A stretch of 64,000 nucleotides of DNA from Companilactobacillus jidongensis (GCF_003946575.1 NZ_RHOP01000009.1:37075-101074); one strand, 5' to 3'. Shown: positions 43,501-53,249, counted from the stretch's first letter. Notes: generated from the sequence alone by a model not told the origin. Numbers and translations are program-made.

Positions 43501-44220
43501 TGGATCATTTTCTGCCATATGATTTGTACCATATGGTAAAACCGATGCGACAGCTTTAGCATTATAAAGTACATATTTTCCGCTAACTCCGATTTCGAAG
43601 TTCGCAAGAACAGGAACATAACTACCGTTATCTTTGGCAGTCGGAGTTGTCGAACTTTGTGTAGAATCAGTACTCTGCATATTTTCAGTATCTGACGAAT
43701 TCGTATCCCTTGTCTCTATGCTATCAGCTTGTGGATTACTTGCGGCATAGCTTATTGGCTGCTGGTACTTACTATCATATGAACTTTTTTGAACACTAGC
43801 ATATTCAGATACTGATGAATAGGATCGTGGTGTAGATACTGATGATACGTTATCAGTATCTTTGATATCCGTGACAGTTTCATTGTTACTTTGATTGCTA
43901 TCGAATACTTCAGAATTATCAGTTGTTACAGATTGATCAGTCAAATCATCTTTGCCTGTAACATCTTTTTGACTTGTCTTTTTATCTAATATATCAGCAT
44001 TAGTTGTTCCATCTGAACTATTAGTATTTGACTCACTTGTTGTAGGCTCATTATTGGTTGAACTTGCTTCATTGGTGGCAGCATTAACTGGAGTAGTCAC
44101 AGCTAATCCTGCCACAATTGAGGCAGTTGCAAGTGGAACAGCAAGCCACAATTTGTCTGTTTTATATGGTTTCAGCTTATCGTCAGAATACAATAGTTTA
44201 CGCCCATTACTTAACTTCAT
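40528..44220 (-). CDS. Sortase-anchored Ig-repeat surface protein (FPQTG)
   Basis: Wall-anchored protein of about 1230 residues. The N terminus has a KxYKxGKxW-like signal (KLKPYKTDKLWLAVPLATAS), then a Ser/Thr/Asp-rich region to about residue 200 and a unique domain to about 500. Some six to eight bacterial Ig-like units follow, each with a W-P/T-D-N start (NWTPTDNVSGITDPYGNQV), a PGTYTVTYTYTD-like core and a closing VTV. A Gly/Ser/Asn stretch leads to the sortase signal FPQTGE (Phe1198), a hydrophobic helix and RRKKD. FPQTG replaces the usual LPQTG. Start ATG 44220 has GGGAG at 8 bases; the longer frame to 44244 lacks support. No sortase gene is in the window. Adhesin or stalk-like role likely. 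Confidence 0.85.
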   Translation of the reverse strand: MKLSNGRKLLYSDDKLKPYKTDKLWLAVPLATASIVAGLAVTTPVNAATNEASSTNNEPTTSESNTNSSDGTTNADILDKKTSQKDVTGKDDLTDQSVTTDNSEVFDSNQSNNETVTDIKDTDNVSSVSTPRSYSSVSEYASVQKSSYDSKYQQPISYAASNPQADSIETRDTNSSDTENMQSTDSTQSSTTPTAKDNGSYVPVLANFEIGVSGKYVLYNAKAVASVLPYGTNHMAENDPLFGFYIVLPKSVTGDLDEFQTAADDYVVREEASTDISLSSLNVSQLNNTTDGREVFYFRPDDDAHVLVPDPDVNQGGTTDSKRIKLLLPIQTGADIDTTPATITINAGKDAEVPESDVLFAGIGDNFSTEPLYKTIATSDLGINAPDKNMVGISYTNSLGNSVAKTLTYTHVDVTDTYIAWDNDINARIGYPKIVTGQDGTVYERTDLTDNPANITHYFTADKYWYPSMTISDGTLTDEMVLRPTKLETSSTGAVAGNTYYVYVNEIKTKLTGNDSTINASSDSTWNPDSNVSIIAPGGNSIKISDMTGGSSAISAPGTYTYTDTEGNVLTVISTVDPTKAGTYTVKYSYVDAQKNKTFINGNTGVAKTASITATVTVKDVDKSSIATSNPNLVTGQDWPLSNGVTSLTDSNGNSVDPATAWVKSLTATDSNGDPITSIDTSKAGTQTITYHYTDPTTGKTIDSDPLTITIADNDSKLETQPMTIAKGDTSWTPLDNIKSLTDSNGDSITDLSTAKITETYFNSDGTQISAIDTAKPGQYTIKYTYTDQNGVEHADIGTAKLNVIQDSVISTKDSTIAVGKNWTPTDNVSGITDPYGNQVTISQVLGNTLTYIDNVDTITPGTYTVTYTYNDGFKTINQTANVNVINDDSQITVPDLTASSNTLVSGPSMSNWDPTIGVTLTDANDPSVTASEAFENNSLTYKITDSDGQPITGNVISSSTPSGVYKVTYDYTDSLGNKVTSSTTVTVIASGIDVVAPDKTITTGTIWSPADNITSLVDENGKDVTSSVASDLADKTLSVVMTDSNGNVVDPDNLDTSKPGTYTITYTYKDSVGNIKTATSILTIKRRSSGGSSSSGSNNENNTGDSNNNSGNGTTVLPDNNSDNGSTGDNGSSTIVDPSGDTASSTVINDKINKDENVIVSGNSTNMTGSIFTNVLSTNESSKNNLNGTDSSNSSQFPQTGEQSTTWYAQLGMFLLTILGVIGFRRKKD

Positions 44221-44543
44221 AAATAAAACTCCCATCAAAAGCAAGAATCAAACCATTAGAAAAATTGGTTCTGTACTTTATTAATAAATCGATAATAGCA
44301 CTCTATTTAAACCTGTTTACGCCCATATATACAAATTGTATTTACGAATACTGATTTTTTTATAATTACGAGATAATTTGGGTATTTTTTCATAATTAAC
44401 ATCCAAGAACTCATTAATAAATCAAAAAATAATAATAATAATCGTTATATACTAGTATTATTATAAATCTATATGAAAAAATTAGACCAATTAAAATCAA
44501 AACGGGCAAAAAAATAGTGGCCATACTGGCCACTACCCAAATA
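44221..44543. other. Intergenic region, AT-rich
   Basis: About 320 bases, very AT-rich, with an AAT trinucleotide run near 44427-44442, the palindrome ATACTAGTAT near 44450 and a terminator at 44515-44535. No gene or coding remnant seen. Confidence 0.5.
44515..44535 (-). terminator. Terminator of the LRR-SLAP gene
   Basis: TAGTGGCCA and TGGCCACTA with a 3-base loop, followed by a long T tract on the minus strand. Confidence 0.85.
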
Positions 44544-46439
44544 TTAATTAAATGTAACATCACTAGCTTTGACCCATTCATCAGTCGCTACTCGATACAT
44601 TGTTTCATTATTAATAGATTTTGAAACCTTATCAGTGATGAATTCAGAACTTCTGGCTAAAGCACGATTGGACTTCTCACCAGTATCTTTATATAGAGTG
44701 GCTTGAACATTAGCTTTCACCACACCATTTATACTATTGATCAAAATAACATCGTCGGCTTTGACCCACTCATCAGTCGCTACTCGATAGTACTTAGTTC
44801 CATTGAATTCAGCCGATCCATTATACAACCAATCAGTTGTATGCTTCAAAGCACGATTCAATCTAACACCATTAAGATTCAATATATATTTATCTGAATC
44901 AGATTTAGTCTGTAATACACCCGATTCTTTAACATATTCTCTAACATCGTCAGCTTTGACCCATTCACCATCTGAAATTTCATAGTAAGTATTGCCATCG
45001 ACGACATCCTTCTTAGTCGTATTAAAAGTTGTCAACTTGCTTAAAGTTTTATCTGATATTTTTTTACCATTTGCATCATAAATTGGAATTGAATCTGCTT
45101 TTTTTGTGATCAATGACAAATTATTGATATCAGATATATCTGATGCGCTGGAACTTGAGCCATTGCCTGAAGAATCACTTGCTTTTGGAGTGACTGTAAC
45201 AGTTATTGTTGCAGGAGGTACGCCAGCAACAATATATGTCACATGGTATATTCCTGGTTTATTAGTATCGACTATATCACCTGTAACTGATATTTTGTCT
45301 GTGTCAACAAGCTGTTTAAATGCATCACTACTTATCGGGAGAAATTTACCCTGATCTGTATAACCAGATAACCCGCTGGATGAATCCCATGTTTGACCTT
45401 GTTTAATAGAAACATTATTTGTATTTAGACTTGGTAGCAAAGTTTTAGATGCCATTTGCTGAGTTAAAATGATCTCAAACGGATAATCCTTACCATTTAT
45501 ATTTAATTCTTGTTTAATTGTAACCGTCATTCTATCACCTGTTACTCCACCAACATTAATTGTTGACGTTGATGAATCATAAACCGCTGTAGGGTGACTA
45601 CCATCATTAGGGTCAAATGCAGTAATAGATGGCGTAACTGTTGCATCCTTAGAATAAATGTATTTACTTAAGTCAACTGTTCCTGAATCTGCATCGACAT
45701 AAAGTGGATCCATATTAATATTTTGTGTTCCTAAAGTAACATTTGTAAGTGATTTATTCGATTCAAGTGACTTGTAATCTTGAATATTGTTATCTCCGGA
45801 CAAATTCAAGGTCTTCAAATTATTCAAATTTGAAATACCTGATATATCAGTTAGCTTTAAATTATTAGACAGATTCAAATCCGATAACGAAGTTAATCCT
45901 GAAAGATCATTAGCATCAGTTATGGCACCACCACTTAGATTCAACGATTTTAGTTGATTCATATTCTTCAATCCAGAAATATCACTAATTGTTCCGTCAC
46001 TATTATCAGTGCCAACATCCAATGAAGTCAAATTAGTAAGCAGCTTTAAATCATCCAGATTATTAAAGTTCTTAACAAAATCTGTTCCATTTAAATTCAG
46101 GGTTTTTAAATTGGTCAAATTGGATAATGGACTTATATTTGACACATTACTATTATGTAAATCGATTAAACCCATTTTGGTACCATAATTCAATCCAGAA
46201 ATGTCATTTAACGTGCTTCCTTGGATATATTCGAACTGTACCAAGTTTCCAATATATTCTGGAGTCACTATTTGCGGTACTCCCACAGCAATTTGATTTT
46301 TTAATTCTTCTGATATTCCATCAGCACTAACATCGGCTTTAACAATGTTAATAGATGGCTGACGTGTAACCATATTCGTACCCATCATAATCATTCCACC
46401 AGCAAGACCCGTAGCAATCAAAATCATACTTTTTTTCAC
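44544..46439 (-). CDS. Internalin-like LRR surface protein with SLAP repeats
   Basis: Secreted protein of about 631 residues. A signal peptide (KKSMILIATGLAGGMIMMG...) leads to about seven 22-residue leucine-rich repeats of the internalin type (ISPLSNLTNLKTLNLNGTDF, ISGLKNMNQLKSLNLSGG) over residues about 60-240. A beta-rich domain and an Ig-like unit (GQTWDSSSGLSGYTDQGK) follow, then three SLAP-like units ending in YYEISDGEWV, YYRVATDEWV and MYRVATDEWV. Start: ATG 46448 directly abuts the ribosome binding site GGGGA, whereas GTG 46439 has 8-base spacing, so GTG is chosen. No sortase motif: anchoring is by SLAP. Likely a ligand-binding adhesin. Confidence 0.83.
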   Translation of the reverse strand: MKKSMILIATGLAGGMIMMGTNMVTRQPSINIVKADVSADGISEELKNQIAVGVPQIVTPEYIGNLVQFEYIQGSTLNDISGLNYGTKMGLIDLHNSNVSNISPLSNLTNLKTLNLNGTDFVKNFNNLDDLKLLTNLTSLDVGTDNSDGTISDISGLKNMNQLKSLNLSGGAITDANDLSGLTSLSDLNLSNNLKLTDISGISNLNNLKTLNLSGDNNIQDYKSLESNKSLTNVTLGTQNINMDPLYVDADSGTVDLSKYIYSKDATVTPSITAFDPNDGSHPTAVYDSSTSTINVGGVTGDRMTVTIKQELNINGKDYPFEIILTQQMASKTLLPSLNTNNVSIKQGQTWDSSSGLSGYTDQGKFLPISSDAFKQLVDTDKISVTGDIVDTNKPGIYHVTYIVAGVPPATITVTVTPKASDSSGNGSSSSASDISDINNLSLITKKADSIPIYDANGKKISDKTLSKLTTFNTTKKDVVDGNTYYEISDGEWVKADDVREYVKESGVLQTKSDSDKYILNLNGVRLNRALKHTTDWLYNGSAEFNGTKYYRVATDEWVKADDVILINSINGVVKANVQATLYKDTGEKSNRALARSSEFITDKVSKSINNETMYRVATDEWVKASDVTFN

Positions 46440-46510
46440 AAATAACATCCCCGAATAACATATTTTATATAATACAATTATAATTCTTATTTTAGGACTC
46501 GATCAAATAA

Positions 46511-46543
46511 AAAAAGTGATTGCCATAACGGCAACCACTTTTA
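46511..46543 (-). terminator. Terminator of pgi
   Basis: AAAGTGATTGCC pairs with GGCAACCACTTT (one mismatch), with a T tract on the minus strand. Confidence 0.8.
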
Positions 46544-46548
46544 AAATA

Positions 46549-47889
46549 TTACAGACGTTCGTTTAATTCTTTACCAAGTTCTTCAAAGCCTGGTTTGCCA
46601 AGCAATGCAAACATGTTCTTCTTGTATGCTTCAACACCTGGTTGGTTGAATGGGTTGATACCATTCAAGTATCCAGAAACACCAACAGCAATTTCGAAGA
46701 AGTAGATCAAGTAACCTAATGTATAGGCGTTTTGTTCTGGGATGTGAACGCTCATCACAGGAACGCCACCGTCAGTATGAGCAAGTACAACACCTTCGTA
46801 AGCACGTTTGTTTACGTAGTCCATTGACTTACCTTCAAGATAACCTAGGCCATCAAGATCTTCTTTTTCACTAGGAATAGCCATTTCAAAACGAGGTTTG
46901 TCGATGACAACAACTGTTTCCATCAAGTTACGACGTCCTTCTTGAATATATTGACCTAATGAGTGGAGGTCAGTTGAGAAGTTAGCTGATGACGGGTAGA
47001 TACCCTTTTGGTCTTTACCTTCTGATTCACCCATCAATTGCTTCCACCATTCACCGAAGTATTGTAGGTTTGGCTCGTAGTTCTCAAGCAATTCTGTTGT
47101 GTAACCTTTACGGTATAAGATATTTCTTAGGGCAGCATATTTGTAAGCATCGTTCTTTGATAGATCAGCATCTGAGAAGTCATCACGTGCTTTAGCAGCA
47201 CCTTCCATCAACTTGTCGATGTCAATACCAGCAACGGCGATTGGCAATAGACCAACAGCTGTAAGAACTGAGAAACGTCCACCGATGTCATCAGGAACAA
47301 CGAATTCTTCGTAGCCTTCAGCATCTGATTCTGTCTTCAAAGCACCCTTAGCACGGTCAGTAGTAGCATAGATACGGCCCTTAGCACCATCTACACCATA
47401 CTTTTCAACCAACTTAGCTTTCAAAATACGGAAAGCGATTGAAGGTTCTGTAGTTGTACCTGATTTTGAGATAACATTAATACTGAAGTCACGGTCTCCA
47501 ATAACTTCTAGTAAGTCAGCAAGGTAGTTAGGAGAAATTGAGTTACCTGCAAAGTAAACTTCTGGAACATCCTTGCTGTTTTTAACGTTATAGAATGATG
47601 AGCTTAGAAAATCAATAGCAGCACGAGCACCTAAGTATGATCCACCAATACCGATTCCGATAAATACTTCTGAATCAGATTGAATCTTCTTAGCAGCTTT
47701 CTTAATGCGAGCAAATTCATCCTTGTCGTAATCAACTGGCAAGTCAATGAAACCACGGAAGTCAGCACCGGCACCGGTACCTTTACGTAGTTCACTATCG
47801 GCAGCAGTTACAAGGTTTTGCATTTCGCCGAGTTCATTTTCATGAATGAACTTATTTAATTTTGAATCATCAAATTTAATATGTGTCAT
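46549..47889 (-). CDS. pgi: Glucose-6-phosphate isomerase
   Basis: Cytoplasmic glycolytic enzyme interconverting glucose 6-phosphate and fructose 6-phosphate; also used for gluconeogenic and phosphoketolase routes. The 446-residue length is the short Firmicutes form. Signatures are intact: [28 protein letters not shown] for phosphate binding, [19 protein letters not shown], and GQYIQEGRR with the catalytic Glu (near residue 290). The base-site His is in LHSLGQ or [12 protein letters not shown]. Strong ribosome binding site GGAGGAGA before ATG 47889. Monocistronic, with a terminator. Confidence 0.97.
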   Translation of the reverse strand: MTHIKFDDSKLNKFIHENELGEMQNLVTAADSELRKGTGAGADFRGFIDLPVDYDKDEFARIKKAAKKIQSDSEVFIGIGIGGSYLGARAAIDFLSSSFYNVKNSKDVPEVYFAGNSISPNYLADLLEVIGDRDFSINVISKSGTTTEPSIAFRILKAKLVEKYGVDGAKGRIYATTDRAKGALKTESDAEGYEEFVVPDDIGGRFSVLTAVGLLPIAVAGIDIDKLMEGAAKARDDFSDADLSKNDAYKYAALRNILYRKGYTTELLENYEPNLQYFGEWWKQLMGESEGKDQKGIYPSSANFSTDLHSLGQYIQEGRRNLMETVVVIDKPRFEMAIPSEKEDLDGLGYLEGKSMDYVNKRAYEGVVLAHTDGGVPVMSVHIPEQNAYTLGYLIYFFEIAVGVSGYLNGINPFNQPGVEAYKKNMFALLGKPGFEELGKELNERL

Positions 47890-47940
47890 TTTCTCTCCTC
47901 CATTTATTCTAAAACTAGATTATCATTTCCACTGAAAATT

Positions 47941-48570
47941 TCAAATCTTTATGCGATTTTTCAACCAATTTCCGACAAAATAAATCAAATATCCAATTGC
48001 AGCACCAATTGTATTCAAAATCACATCGTCAATATCCGTCACACCGGTGTTTAAAATGAATTGTAGACCTTCTATAGAAGTAGATATTAAAGCACCGATT
48101 AAGACGACTTTAAAAAACTTCCGGTCTTTCTTGCCCAAAGCAGGAATAAAAATTCCCATCGGAACGAACCATACAATATTACCATATAAATTATAAAAGA
48201 AATCCACTAAAGACTTGGCATTTAATAATTTAAAGGTCTGTACGAATGGTATCGTGTTGATTTCTGAAAGCGGCCGATGAAAAAAGAATTTAAATTCCCA
48301 CAAAAAGTAACTATCTCTAAAGACAGTCAGTGCAAAAAGTAGGAGCACATAAAAAGCGAAGGCAGTCACCCAAAATTCATGAATAAAACTTGTCTTCTTA
48401 TGTTTCCACTTAATCCAAATAAATCTTAATATAATGAAGAAAAGCGTATATAATATAGCTTTATCAACAGCATAGAAAGATAGGCGAATCAACGGAAAAT
48501 GATTAATTCTAGTTGCATACATATTGGATACATAATTATACAAAGGTCCTAAAAATATCATTTTTCTCAT
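47941..48570 (-). CDS. VanZ family membrane protein
   Basis: Integral membrane protein of 209 residues with about five helices and the VanZ-type core: NTIPFVQTF, NIVWFVPMGIFIPAL and the late STSIEGLQFILNTGVTDIDDVILNTIGAAIGY, whose EGLQ and TDIDDV are the conserved parts of the family. VanZ relatives are linked to low-level glycopeptide resistance, but function is unknown. It starts about 100 bases from the divergent LtaS-family gene and could share its control. Met1 or Met4 may be the start. Confidence 0.85.
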   Translation of the reverse strand: MRKMIFLGPLYNYVSNMYATRINHFPLIRLSFYAVDKAILYTLFFIILRFIWIKWKHKKTSFIHEFWVTAFAFYVLLLFALTVFRDSYFLWEFKFFFHRPLSEINTIPFVQTFKLLNAKSLVDFFYNLYGNIVWFVPMGIFIPALGKKDRKFFKVVLIGALISTSIEGLQFILNTGVTDIDDVILNTIGAAIGYLIYFVGNWLKNRIKI

Positions 48571-48671
48571 TCTTTCCCACTTTTTACTTAATACGTATTA
48601 TACTAACAATTAAGCAATTTATTTAGAAGAATATAAATTTATTAAAGAAATTTTACAAACAAGGAACTTTT

Positions 48672-50819
48672 ATGAATAAAATTAAATCGTTTTTGAATAA
48701 GCGCATCGGCTTCGTCAGCCTGTTGGTCTTTTTTTTATGGCTAAAAACTGTCATAGCCTACTACGCCGAATTTTCGTTGGGATTAAATGATCCGTTACAA
48801 CATTTCATTTTGATCATTAACCCCATTGCTACAGCAATCATCTTGCTAAGTGTAGCGTTATACATCAACAAGGCTATTGTATCCTACATCGTGATGGGGG
48901 TTATCTATGTTTTAGAAAATATTTTATTATATGCGAATATTTTATATTACCGTGAATTCTCTGATTTTATCTCATTCAACACCATCGCCGGTGCCTCCAA
49001 AGTTACCAAGGGTTTAGGCGGTAGCTCTGCCAGTTTAATGCAGGGACACGACTTTATTTACTTTTTAGATTTTGTATTAATTGTTGTTTTATTTGCCAGC
49101 CATTATATCAGAATGGATCGTACAAAGATACGTAAACTAACGGCTTTTGCGACCACCATGATTGGTGTATTCCTGTTCTCACTTAACTTGATGCTGGCCG
49201 AAACAAATCGTCCACAATTGCTTGGTCGGACATTTGATAACAGTTATATTGTTAAATACTTAGGCTTTAATACTTTTTTAGGTTACGATGCCATTAAGTC
49301 AGCTCAAAATAATCAGGTCAGATCGACTGCAGTTGGAACTGATATGGACAATGTGCTCGATTATGTTAATCAAAACTACGCTGCACCTAATAAAAATTAC
49401 TTTGGAAATGCTAAAGGTAAGAATATCATTATTATTCACTTAGAAAGTTTCCAGCAATTTTTAATTGGCATGAAGATCAATGGTCAAGAAGTTACACCAT
49501 TCCTGAATAGTTTATATAATGACAAGAATACTATGTCATTCAATAACTTCTTCCATGAAGTCGGTAGTGGACGAACTAGCGATGCTGAAAACATGATGGA
49601 AACAAGTTTGTATGGATTACCTGAAGGATCGTTATTCTCCAAATTGGGTTCAGACAATACGTTCCAGGCTGCACCAGCCATTCTCAAGCAAAAAGAAAAT
49701 TATACTAGTGCCGTCTTTCACGGTAATGTTGGTAGCTTTTGGAATCGTGATGATGTCTACAAAAACATGGGTTATGATTATTTCTTCGATTTAAATTACT
49801 TTAACCAAAGTGATGATTCCAGTATCGGTTACGGGATGAAGGATAAGTTGATGCTATCCGAAAGTGTCAAATACCTCGAGCAACTACAACAACCTTTCTA
49901 TACCAAGTTCATTACCGTTACTAACCATACTCCGTATGATTTAGGTGATGAGGATCAAACTGCTGACTTCCCTAAACCAGATACTGGTAATAGTGTTGTT
50001 GACAATTACTTCGTCACAGCGCACTACCTTGACAGTGCCCTAAAAGAATTCTTCCAATATCTCAAGGACAGCGGAATTTATGACAATTCAATGATTGTCT
50101 TATATGGAGATCATTATGGCTTGAATGCTAGTCAGGATAAAGTTGTTGCGCCAATGCTCGGCTATGATACCAATAACAGTGATTTCAACGAAGTCCAAAT
50201 GCAACGTGTACCATTTATGATCCACATGGATGGCTTAAAGGGTGGACTTAATGATACTTATGGTGGAGAAATCGATGCTCTGCCAACTATCCTTCACCTT
50301 GCTGGTGTCAATACCAAAGGTTACGTTCAACTTGGTACAGACTTATTATCAAAGAAACACAGTGATATTGTTGCCTTCCGTGACAAAGAATTCATAACTA
50401 CTAAGTACACAGTTATTCGCGGAAATGATGGTGGACATATTGTTTATGACAACAGTACTGGTGCTCAAGTAAACCTCAATGACAATGCACAACTATCCAA
50501 AACCGTTGATAAATGGCAAGAAGAAGTTAACAAGAAGTTGAAAATATCAGACACTATCAACAATAAGAACCTCTTGAGATTTTATACTCCAACAGGTTTC
50601 ACACCGGTTGATTCGTCAGAGTACAGCTATCAAAATGAAATTCAACGATTGGTCAAAACCCGTGACGATCTAGGGCTCAAATCAACCAGTGTTTATTCAA
50701 AGAATAACGATAAATCGACTACACCAATGTATAATACTGATGCACCAGAATTGAATGGCGACAGAACATATATCGATAATTGGTCCAGTGTTCTTAAAGG
50801 TTCAAATACTGGTAATTAA
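48672..50819 (+). CDS. LtaS-family lipoteichoic acid synthase, copy 1
   Basis: Polyglycerolphosphate polymerase of 715 residues, with five N-terminal membrane helices (about 10-195) and an extracellular sulfatase-like domain. Key residues are seen: metal-binding Glu in IIIHLESFQQF, catalytic Thr302 in GSGRTSDAE (matching Thr300 of S. aureus LtaS), and the metal site LYGDHYG. AVFHGNVGSFWNRDDVYKNMGY is the substrate-site loop. In the family it transfers glycerol phosphate from phosphatidylglycerol to build LTA on the cell surface. AAGGAA precedes ATG 48672. A paralogue follows in tandem but behind a strong terminator, so the two are separate transcripts. Confidence 0.9.
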   Translation: MNKIKSFLNKRIGFVSLLVFFLWLKTVIAYYAEFSLGLNDPLQHFILIINPIATAIILLSVALYINKAIVSYIVMGVIYVLENILLYANILYYREFSDFISFNTIAGASKVTKGLGGSSASLMQGHDFIYFLDFVLIVVLFASHYIRMDRTKIRKLTAFATTMIGVFLFSLNLMLAETNRPQLLGRTFDNSYIVKYLGFNTFLGYDAIKSAQNNQVRSTAVGTDMDNVLDYVNQNYAAPNKNYFGNAKGKNIIIIHLESFQQFLIGMKINGQEVTPFLNSLYNDKNTMSFNNFFHEVGSGRTSDAENMMETSLYGLPEGSLFSKLGSDNTFQAAPAILKQKENYTSAVFHGNVGSFWNRDDVYKNMGYDYFFDLNYFNQSDDSSIGYGMKDKLMLSESVKYLEQLQQPFYTKFITVTNHTPYDLGDEDQTADFPKPDTGNSVVDNYFVTAHYLDSALKEFFQYLKDSGIYDNSMIVLYGDHYGLNASQDKVVAPMLGYDTNNSDFNEVQMQRVPFMIHMDGLKGGLNDTYGGEIDALPTILHLAGVNTKGYVQLGTDLLSKKHSDIVAFRDKEFITTKYTVIRGNDGGHIVYDNSTGAQVNLNDNAQLSKTVDKWQEEVNKKLKISDTINNKNLLRFYTPTGFTPVDSSEYSYQNEIQRLVKTRDDLGLKSTSVYSKNNDKSTTPMYNTDAPELNGDRTYIDNWSSVLKGSNTGN

Positions 50820-50940
50820 AACTTCATTTAACAAATCTATTGATAGTTAAAATACAATTATTAAAATGGAATATTGTTAATGCGACATGCTATATTTAAC
50901 TCGTAAAAAGAATATGACTATTCTAGGTAAGACCAACACA

Positions 50941-50975
50941 AATACCCCTGACAGCTCTATCTGTCAGGGGTATTT
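50941..50975 (+). terminator. Terminator between the two LtaS paralogues
   Basis: AATACCCCTGACAG at 50941-50954 is exactly complementary to 50961-50974, followed by T6. Confidence 0.9.
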
Positions 50976-51036
50976 TTTCGTGGGTTAAAATATAACTGAT
51001 ATAATAGGACTATATGACACAATTTAAGGGATTTGT

Positions 51037-53199
51037 ATGAATAATATAAAATTAAAATTTAAGTCGTTGGTTAACCAACGAGTGGGTTTTATTTGTTTTT
51101 TGGTATTTTTACTGTGGATAAAAACCGTTATTGCCTACTATGTTGATTTTTCCTTGGGCTTAAATGATCCACTGCAACATCTCATTATGATAATCAATCC
51201 GATTGCCACATCATTGATTCTCTTAAGCATCCCTTTGTATATCAAAAGAACCAAAATTTCGTATATCATTATGGGACTGATTTATTTAATCGAATCCATA
51301 TTTTTGTATGCGAATATTTTGTATTACCGTGAATTCTCTGACTTCTTAACATCATCTGTTATTCTTGGAGTTGGCAAAGTATCAAAAGGCTTGGGCTCCA
51401 GCACTTTCTCACTCATGCAGATTCATGACTTTATCTATTTCGTCGACTTGGTCATCTTGATATTATTATTTAGTTTCAAACTCATCAAACTAGATACTAA
51501 ACCAATTCGTAAGTTAACTGCTATAGCAACTACTTCAGTTGGTGTTTTGATTTTCTCAGTCAATTTGATGATTGCTGAAGGAAATCGTCCACAATTATTA
51601 TCACGAACTTTTGACCATGCCTATGTCGTTAAATATCTCGGATTCAATTCATTTCTCGGTTATGATGCAATTAAGTCAACAATGACCGACCAAGCAAGAT
51701 CCACTGCGGTCGGAACTGATATGGACGATGTGCTTAATTATGTTGATACTAATTATGCAGCACCTAATCCAAAATACTTTGGAAAAGCTAACAGAAAAAA
51801 TATTATTATTATTCATCTGGAAAGTTTTCAACAATTCTTGCTTGGCATGAAGATCAATGATCAAGAAGTTACACCATTCTTGAACAGTCTATATAGCGAT
51901 AATAATACAATCTCATTTGATAATTTTTATCATGAGGTTGGACTCGGTCGGACTAGTGATGCTGAAACAATGTTAGAGTCGGGATTATTTGGATTAGGTA
52001 GTGGAACGTTCTTCCCTACCAATGGACCATCGAACACATTCCAATCAGCCCCTGCCATCCTGGCACAGAAAAAAGGTTACACTAGTGCCGTTTTCCACGG
52101 TAATGTTGGTAGTTTTTGGAGTCGAAATGAAGTTTATAAAAATATGGGCTACAATTATTTCTTCGATCAATCATATTATGATAATTCGATTGAAAATGCC
52201 AACATGAGATACGGTATGAAGGATAAACTGATGTTATCCGAAAGCGTTAAATACTTAGAACAATTGCAACAACCTTTTTATACCAAATTCATAACTGTAA
52301 CTAACCACTATCCATATTCACTAAGTGAGGATGACAACGATGGTTTCACTGCACCCGATACAACTGATCATAGTGTTGGTAGTTACTTTGTGACTGCTCA
52401 CTATTTGGATAATTCACTTAAGGAGTTTTTTGACTATCTAAAAGATTCTGGATTATATGATAACTCCATGATTGTTTTGTACGGTGATCACTATGGGATT
52501 TCAGAAGATAGGGTTAAAGCACTAGCTCCAATAATTGGACTTGATCCAAATACTTTCAACTCCTATAACAATTCTCAACTTCAGAAAGTACCATTTATGA
52601 TCCATATGAATGGGTTAAAGGGTGGGATCAATCACACTTATGGTGGCGAAATTGACGTCTTACCGACTATCTTACATCTGGCTGGCGTAAATACTAAGAA
52701 CTATGTTCAAGTCGGCTCTGATTTATTATCTCAGCAACATAAGGGCCTAGTAGCGTTCAGAGATAAGAACTTTGTCACGACCAAGTACACTGTAGTCAAC
52801 AACAGCAAAGGACCACAAGTTTATAGCAATGAAACGGGGGAATTGATCGACCTACAAGACAATCCTGACTTAGAGGACAAAGTAACTAATTGGCAACAAG
52901 AAGTTAATACTAAGCTAAAAATATCAGACGCTGTAAATAACAAAGACTTATTGAGGTTCTACACTCCAAACGGCTTCACTCCGGTTAACCCCACTGATGA
53001 ATCGTACAATTATCTCAACCAGATTCAACGATTGATCAAGACGCGTAACTCACTAGGAGCTGGTTCAACCAGTTTGTATTCTAAGAACGATAACAAATCT
53101 ACTACCCATCTCTACAACACTGATGCACCCGAGTTAAATGGCGACAGAACGCCAATTGATGATTGGTCATACGTATTGAAGAATGATGCTAATAACTAA
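51037..53199 (+). CDS. LtaS-family lipoteichoic acid synthase, copy 2
   Basis: Close tandem paralogue of the preceding gene, 720 residues, aligning along its whole length with long identical stretches such as SLGLNDPLQH, YANILYYREFSDF and NTDAPELNGDRT. The same membrane layout and catalytic residues are kept (Thr306 in GLGRTSDAE; LYGDHYG), so both are probably active. Differences concentrate in the linker after helix 5, the region equivalent to 315-330 (SGTFFPTNGPSNT against EGSLFSKLGSDNT) and the C-terminal third, which could alter primer or stress specificity, as with LTA primase/synthase pairs in Listeria and Bacillus. AAGGGA precedes ATG 51037. Confidence 0.9.
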   Translation: MNNIKLKFKSLVNQRVGFICFLVFLLWIKTVIAYYVDFSLGLNDPLQHLIMIINPIATSLILLSIPLYIKRTKISYIIMGLIYLIESIFLYANILYYREFSDFLTSSVILGVGKVSKGLGSSTFSLMQIHDFIYFVDLVILILLFSFKLIKLDTKPIRKLTAIATTSVGVLIFSVNLMIAEGNRPQLLSRTFDHAYVVKYLGFNSFLGYDAIKSTMTDQARSTAVGTDMDDVLNYVDTNYAAPNPKYFGKANRKNIIIIHLESFQQFLLGMKINDQEVTPFLNSLYSDNNTISFDNFYHEVGLGRTSDAETMLESGLFGLGSGTFFPTNGPSNTFQSAPAILAQKKGYTSAVFHGNVGSFWSRNEVYKNMGYNYFFDQSYYDNSIENANMRYGMKDKLMLSESVKYLEQLQQPFYTKFITVTNHYPYSLSEDDNDGFTAPDTTDHSVGSYFVTAHYLDNSLKEFFDYLKDSGLYDNSMIVLYGDHYGISEDRVKALAPIIGLDPNTFNSYNNSQLQKVPFMIHMNGLKGGINHTYGGEIDVLPTILHLAGVNTKNYVQVGSDLLSQQHKGLVAFRDKNFVTTKYTVVNNSKGPQVYSNETGELIDLQDNPDLEDKVTNWQQEVNTKLKISDAVNNKDLLRFYTPNGFTPVNPTDESYNYLNQIQRLIKTRNSLGAGSTSLYSKNDNKSTTHLYNTDAPELNGDRTPIDDWSYVLKNDANN

Positions 53200-53200
53200 A

Positions 53201-53242
53201 AAAAGACCTAGGACAAATATTAATATTTGTCCTAGGTCTTTT
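53201..53242. terminator. Bidirectional terminator
   Basis: A near-continuous palindrome: 53201-53221 is complementary to 53222-53242, meeting at TTAA. It lies between the convergent LtaS-family and histidine kinase genes. Confidence 0.8.
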
Positions 53243-53249
53243 GGTTAGA

